Positions 36,037-39,130 of a stretch of DNA of 39,130 nt are shown one piece after another. The notes beneath the pieces are model-generated. The model saw only the letters and a program-made list of their open reading frames with translations. It ran no database searches and was not told where the DNA came from. This stretch comes from Candidatus Latescibacterota bacterium. GTDB taxonomy: Bacteria > Latescibacterota > UBA2968 > UBA8231. The stretch spans positions 1 to 39,130 of the forward strand of contig SLHA01000068.1 in assembly GCA_007136405.1 (NCBI GenBank). Reading direction: 5' to 3'. Both the position numbers and the translations under genes were made by a program. Positions within the stretch are counted from its first letter, which is position 1. Every line of letters starts with the position of its first letter.

Positions 36037-37383
36037 GTGAAACCATGGGATATCAAAAGATTCTCGGAGCTGGTGGTCGGTGATCCGGAGTTCCGCGCAG
36101 CTCTACCGAACAATCCTGAGGAGGCAGTCAGGCAGCGGGGCCTGGACGTACAGCCGGCCCCGCTGCGTTGCCTTTGGGACCCGTCTCTGCACTCCGGGCA
36201 AGACAACACGCAAAACCATCCGGACATACAGGGTTATTTCGACTGGCGGGCGGCGCAGCAGGCTGAGGCCAGAGGCTGGCTGCTGCATCTGGAAACCGCC
36301 ACGCCCCGGTCGTTTCGCTCCTGGCGCACAAGGCAGGCCAACCGCTTCGCCACGCAGGCAGCAAACGGTAGATCGCGGCGCAACCGGTTGTTGCCCTTCG
36401 CTATAGAACTCACCCGAGGCTGCAGTATCGCTTGTCCTTACTGTGGTCTGGCGGCCCCGCGCTTGAGCGGCATAGCCCGCTTTCATCAGGAAGACAATGC
36501 GGAATGTTTCGCTGAAGTACTCCAGATACTTCTGGATTACATCGGTCCCGGTGCGGCTGCGGGGTTCCTGTACTGGGCCACGGAGCCGTTCGACAATCCC
36601 GACTACGAGCATTACCTCAAGGTGTATGCGCGGGTCCTGGGTATACCCGCCCAGACCACGACAGCGGCCTGGAGACGGAATCCCCGCCGGACCAGGGCCT
36701 ACCTGCACCTGAAGGAGCGTCTCGGTGGGATATGGGATCGCTTTTCGATCAACAGTCTGCAGGAACTGCATGAGTTGATGGATACCTATTCGGCGTTCGA
36801 ATTGCGTAACATCGAGGTGATCCTGCAGAATCCCGGATCTTTGCAGACCCGTTATGCGGCCGGTCGTGCCCGGTCCACCGATCCGGACGGGCAGGTGGAT
36901 TCCATCGCCTGCGTGAGCGGTTTCCTCATCAACATGGTGGACCGGTCGATCAAGCTGATCAGTCCATGCACGGATTTCGATCGCTGGCCGCTGGGATACG
37001 CCGTCTACCGGGAAGCGGATTTCGGTTCGGGTGCTCGCGCCGTACACGAATTTCTGCAAGCCTGCGACAAAGAGGCCTTCCAGGACCAGGACGATGACGG
37101 GTACCGCCCTGTGCTCCGGAACGATGTCGAGCGCACCGGCGGAGCCGGCTGCCAGCCGCTGGTGCTGCGCTTTCCCTTCGGGCGAACCAGGATTGCAGCG
37201 GACTTGCACAAGGAACTCGTCAACGCCATCGACGGCCGGCGCACGGTGCACGATCTAGTCGTATCCATGCGCGATCGCCATCACCCGGCCGCCGTCTACC
37301 ACGCGTTTCACCAGCTGTACCAGTACGGTTTGTTCGAGCATCTGCCGGAGCCTGCGGCAGGCGCAGAACAGCGGATCGGTTGA
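36037..37383 (+). CDS. Radical SAM RiPP peptide epimerase (PoyD-like)
   Basis: A 448-residue enzyme starting at GTG 36037. No longer start exists, and GGTGG lies upstream. The radical SAM Cys motif is Cys129, Cys133, Cys136 in LTRGCSIACPYCGL, which ligates the 4Fe-4S cluster. Overall order and length fit the PoyD-type amino-acid epimerases of NHLP clusters, which convert L- to D-residues in the precursor core. Extra Cys (for example in ACVSGFLINM and LISPCTDFD) may include the H-atom-donor Cys. Residues 16-38 repeat the precursor-leader motif (DPEFRAAL...P...G) with identical spacing. The 131 bases between precursor and this gene hold a 7-bp inverted repeat GCTGACC/GGTCAGC (35920-35926, 35966-35972). 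Confidence 0.87.
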   Translation: MKPWDIKRFSELVVGDPEFRAALPNNPEEAVRQRGLDVQPAPLRCLWDPSLHSGQDNTQNHPDIQGYFDWRAAQQAEARGWLLHLETATPRSFRSWRTRQANRFATQAANGRSRRNRLLPFAIELTRGCSIACPYCGLAAPRLSGIARFHQEDNAECFAEVLQILLDYIGPGAAAGFLYWATEPFDNPDYEHYLKVYARVLGIPAQTTTAAWRRNPRRTRAYLHLKERLGGIWDRFSINSLQELHELMDTYSAFELRNIEVILQNPGSLQTRYAAGRARSTDPDGQVDSIACVSGFLINMVDRSIKLISPCTDFDRWPLGYAVYREADFGSGARAVHEFLQACDKEAFQDQDDDGYRPVLRNDVERTGGAGCQPLVLRFPFGRTRIAADLHKELVNAIDGRRTVHDLVVSMRDRHHPAAVYHAFHQLYQYGLFEHLPEPAAGAEQRIG

Positions 37384-37414
37384 AACGGACACGGCGCACG
37401 CCCTGATTCATCAG

Positions 37415-37540
37415 TTCCGCCGCCGGTGTCAGCCTGGTGGACTGTGCGGCTTCCCGCTGGCGGAAGCCCGGCGGACTGTGCGGTTCCGCCGCCGGCGTTA
37501 GCCCGGCGGACAGTGTGGATTCTCGCCGGCAGGCAAGGTG
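37415..37540 (+). repeat. Hairpin-forming tandem repeat array (3.5 units of 33-36 bp)
   Basis: Units start at 37415 (36 bp), 37451 (33 bp) and 37484 (36 bp), with a partial unit at 37520. Each begins TTC, carries a GC-rich core and ends GGAC(T/A)GTG(C/T)GG or a close variant. Each full unit can fold a 6-bp stem: CCGCCG with TGGTGG (using G-U pairs), CCGCTG with CGGCGG, and CCGCCG with CGGCGG. Loops are 9-12 bases. Stem changes mostly preserve pairing. All lengths are multiples of three, but the frame continuing into the next gene has a TAG in unit three. It lies between the two radical SAM genes. Confidence 0.75.
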
Positions 37541-37543
37541 CTC

Positions 37544-38893
37544 ATGCATTATCGTATGCCGCTTTTCGATCGCTATCTGGTTCATGCGCCGCTGCACGAG
37601 GTCAGCGCTGTTCTGTCCGACGATGACCTGCGCCAGGTGTGTGAGTGTCGCCCCCTTGCTGATGCGGAACTGGACCGCATTCGGAGTCTGCTGCGCCGCC
37701 AACCCAGACACCATCCGCAGGTAGCTTGCGGTCCTTTCCAACCGGAGTCGCTCGCCATAGTCACCACACGGTCCTGCAACCTTCGGTGCACGTACTGTTA
37801 TTTCGACGCCGATGGACAGGATGAACGCCATGTGGATGTGGATTGTTGTATCAGCATGGTCGACTGGATGATGGAGAAGGCCATCGCACACGGCGCCACC
37901 GAACTGCCCATCCACTTCTTCGGCGGTGAGCCTTTCCAGGCTTTCGAGGTTATCGAAGCTGTGGTGACGCACTGCGAACGACGCTGTCGGGAAGCCGGTA
38001 TCCGACCGGTACTGACGGCAACCACCAACGGTCTTCTGGCCGAACCACGGGCGCGATGGGTGGCGGATCACCTGCACGGACTCGTCCTGTCGCTCGATGG
38101 CTCCAGGGAGATCCACAACCGGAACCGGAGCACTGCGTCAGGCAAGGGCAGCTTTGCTGCAGCCGCGCGCACGGCGGACATCATGGTCGCCCGCGGCGTG
38201 CCTCTGCGCCTGCGGGCCTGTGTCACCGCCGCATCGGTCTCCCGCATGAGTCCCATGGCCGTATGGATGGCCAGACGCTGGCGACCGGCCAGTATCAAGT
38301 TCGAGCCTCTGACGGTCAATGCGGCCTCCCGGACCGCTGGTCTCCAGCCTCCGGATCCGTTCGATTTTGCCCGCCAATGGTATGCCGCCTATGGGCGCAC
38401 CGCGCCTCTGAACATCAGTCTGGTCTACCATCCGGTGAATCCCGGACAGCCACGCCTGAGTTCCTGCCTGGTCGGCCACGATGTGGCCGTCCTGCATCCG
38501 GATGGCGGTATCCATGCCTGCTACCTGGATCCGGTGCATTGGGTCCGGCAGAATCAGGATCTCAGTCTGGGACATGTGGATGCCGGCAACCACGTGCTGG
38601 TCAACCCGGCACGGGTGCAGGCGGTACGCGATACCGTCGCCGACAAGCCGGGCTGCACCGGTTGTTTCTGCCGTTTCTCATGCGCCGGAGGCTGTCATGT
38701 TACCCATCGGCAGCAGGGCAACATACGGGCGTACGATGACTTCTGCCTGGCCACCCGTACCATCAGTGCGTGTCTTATGCTGGACAGAATGGGAGCGGCT
38801 GAGGTGGCCCGCAAACTGCTCGGTGACACCCGGTCGCTGAGCCGGTTGGCCTTCCAGGAGGATGACCGGTTCGCCTTGCCGCGCCATGGTTGA
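37544..38893 (+). CDS. Radical SAM/SPASM RiPP maturase
   Basis: A 449-residue enzyme. ATG 37544 is preferred, with AAGG 5 bases upstream; GTG 37538 and ATG 37556 are alternatives. The radical SAM motif is Cys78, Cys82, Cys85 in TTRSCNLRCTYCYFD, followed by HFFGGEPF. The C-terminal SPASM domain has the full 7-Cys layout: C in SSCLVGH, GGIHAC, the block CTGCFCRFSCAGGC (CX2CX5CX3C, with one extra Cys inside the X5) and a last Cys in YDDFC, binding two auxiliary Fe-S clusters. SPASM maturases form thioether, C-C or other crosslinks, or excise residues, in precursor peptides. The precursor at 35498 is the obvious substrate; the bond type cannot be told from sequence. Confidence 0.9.
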   Translation: MHYRMPLFDRYLVHAPLHEVSAVLSDDDLRQVCECRPLADAELDRIRSLLRRQPRHHPQVACGPFQPESLAIVTTRSCNLRCTYCYFDADGQDERHVDVDCCISMVDWMMEKAIAHGATELPIHFFGGEPFQAFEVIEAVVTHCERRCREAGIRPVLTATTNGLLAEPRARWVADHLHGLVLSLDGSREIHNRNRSTASGKGSFAAAARTADIMVARGVPLRLRACVTAASVSRMSPMAVWMARRWRPASIKFEPLTVNAASRTAGLQPPDPFDFARQWYAAYGRTAPLNISLVYHPVNPGQPRLSSCLVGHDVAVLHPDGGIHACYLDPVHWVRQNQDLSLGHVDAGNHVLVNPARVQAVRDTVADKPGCTGCFCRFSCAGGCHVTHRQQGNIRAYDDFCLATRTISACLMLDRMGAAEVARKLLGDTRSLSRLAFQEDDRFALPRHG

Positions 38894-38923
38894 GCAGGCT
38901 TGCGGGCGGACTCGTGTGCCGCG

Positions 38924-38995
38924 GTCGACACTGGACCCCGATCGAGCCGGTCATGAGTCCAATCGATCCGAGCGAGAATCGCCCATCAATTTTGC
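38924..38995. mobile_element. Possible insertion-sequence end (IS21-like), remnant
   Basis: The stretch carries imperfectly repeated short blocks (GGACCCCGATCGAGCC, then AGTCCAATCGATCCGAG, then GAATCGCCCATC) and ends in ATTTTGCACCAC. Such multiple terminal repeats closing in TTTTGCACC are familiar from the ends of IS21-family elements. No transposase is visible inside the window, and the following gene is not IstA. This is recognition from memory of the pattern, so confidence is low. Confidence 0.25.
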
Positions 38996-39047
38996 ACCAC
39001 AACGGTGTCTATCACAACCGTAAGGAAATTCGACAGGAGCAGGGTAC

Positions 39048-39130
39048 ATGGTGAAACCGCAGCCGTTCGTTGCCGCGCATCCGGACGCCGTGTTCATCTG
39101 GCGCACGCAGATGCAGTCCATGGATCAGTA
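39048..39130 (+). CDS. Start of an unidentified gene, cut by the window end
   Basis: The first 27 codons begin at ATG 39048 after a CAGGAGCAGGG ribosome binding site. The N-terminus reads MVKPQPFVAAHPDAVFIWRT. The phrase HPDAVF near the start is reminiscent of some DUF362-family proteins, but the fragment is too short to assign. It follows the SPASM gene by about 155 bases, so it could be a further member of the RiPP cluster or an unrelated neighbour. Confidence 0.6.
   Translation, partial: MVKPQPFVAAHPDAVFIWRTQMQSMDQ

Noticed and set aside
36103..37251. Minus-strand ORF of 382 codons
   Set aside because: Shadow of the epimerase, which carries the radical SAM Cys motif.
37415..37540. CRISPR array
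   Set aside because: Repeats are contiguous and imperfect, with no unique spacers and no cas genes.

Overview
This is GC-rich proteobacterial DNA, most likely from a gammaproteobacterium. The evidence is a full-length HrpA helicase, a tRNA-Leu(CAA) with encoded CCA, Shine-Dalgarno starts of AGGAG type, sigma70-like promoters and an Rrf2/CysK/MetY sulfur cluster. I cannot name the genus. Coding density is normal and most genes have a clear ribosome binding site; several starts (GTG, TTG) were chosen on that basis.

Layout. (1) 1-8.7 kb looks like chromosomal backbone. It holds a small coiled-coil membrane protein and hrpA on the minus strand. Divergent from these is an envelope operon (NfeD serine protease, short NfeD, flotillin FloA, anchored coiled-coil protein), followed by tRNA-Leu(CAA) with its own promoter and terminator. 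(2) 8.7-13.2 kb is accessory: a beta-helix protein, a decayed methyltransferase fragment, a DUF362 protein and a DUF4159 protein. (3) 13.3-16.3 kb is a sulfur/cysteine unit in which an Rrf2 regulator runs in frame, with no stop codon, into cysteine synthase, followed by an O-acetylhomoserine sulfhydrylase. (4) 16.4-23.2 kb holds a hybrid histidine kinase, two exported proteins, a family-39-like glycosyltransferase and YjbQ. (5) 23.4-28.1 kb holds a C45 N-terminal-nucleophile hydrolase divergent from a PHP-domain phosphoesterase, a lipoprotein and a mannonate-dehydratase-like protein.

(6) 28.2-38.9 kb is the most interesting region: a RiPP (ribosomally made, modified peptide) gene cluster of the nitrile-hydratase-leader (NHLP/proteusin) class. 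A minus-strand export operon encodes a HlyD-like adaptor, a C39-peptidase ABC transporter, a second NHLM ABC transporter and a cyclic-nucleotide-binding-like protein. Across a 425-bp divergent control region, the plus strand encodes a 135-residue precursor with an NHLP leader and a 38-residue core ending in Cys-Cys-Trp. Next come a PoyD-like radical SAM peptide epimerase and a radical SAM/SPASM maturase. No lanthionine synthetase, cyclodehydratase or splicease motif is visible, so the product should be a D-amino-acid-containing peptide with one further radical modification of unknown type. The epimerase N-terminus repeats the leader motif with identical spacing. A short array of hairpin-forming tandem repeats lies between the two radical SAM genes. 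The window ends in the first codons of an unidentified gene, next to a possible insertion-sequence end.
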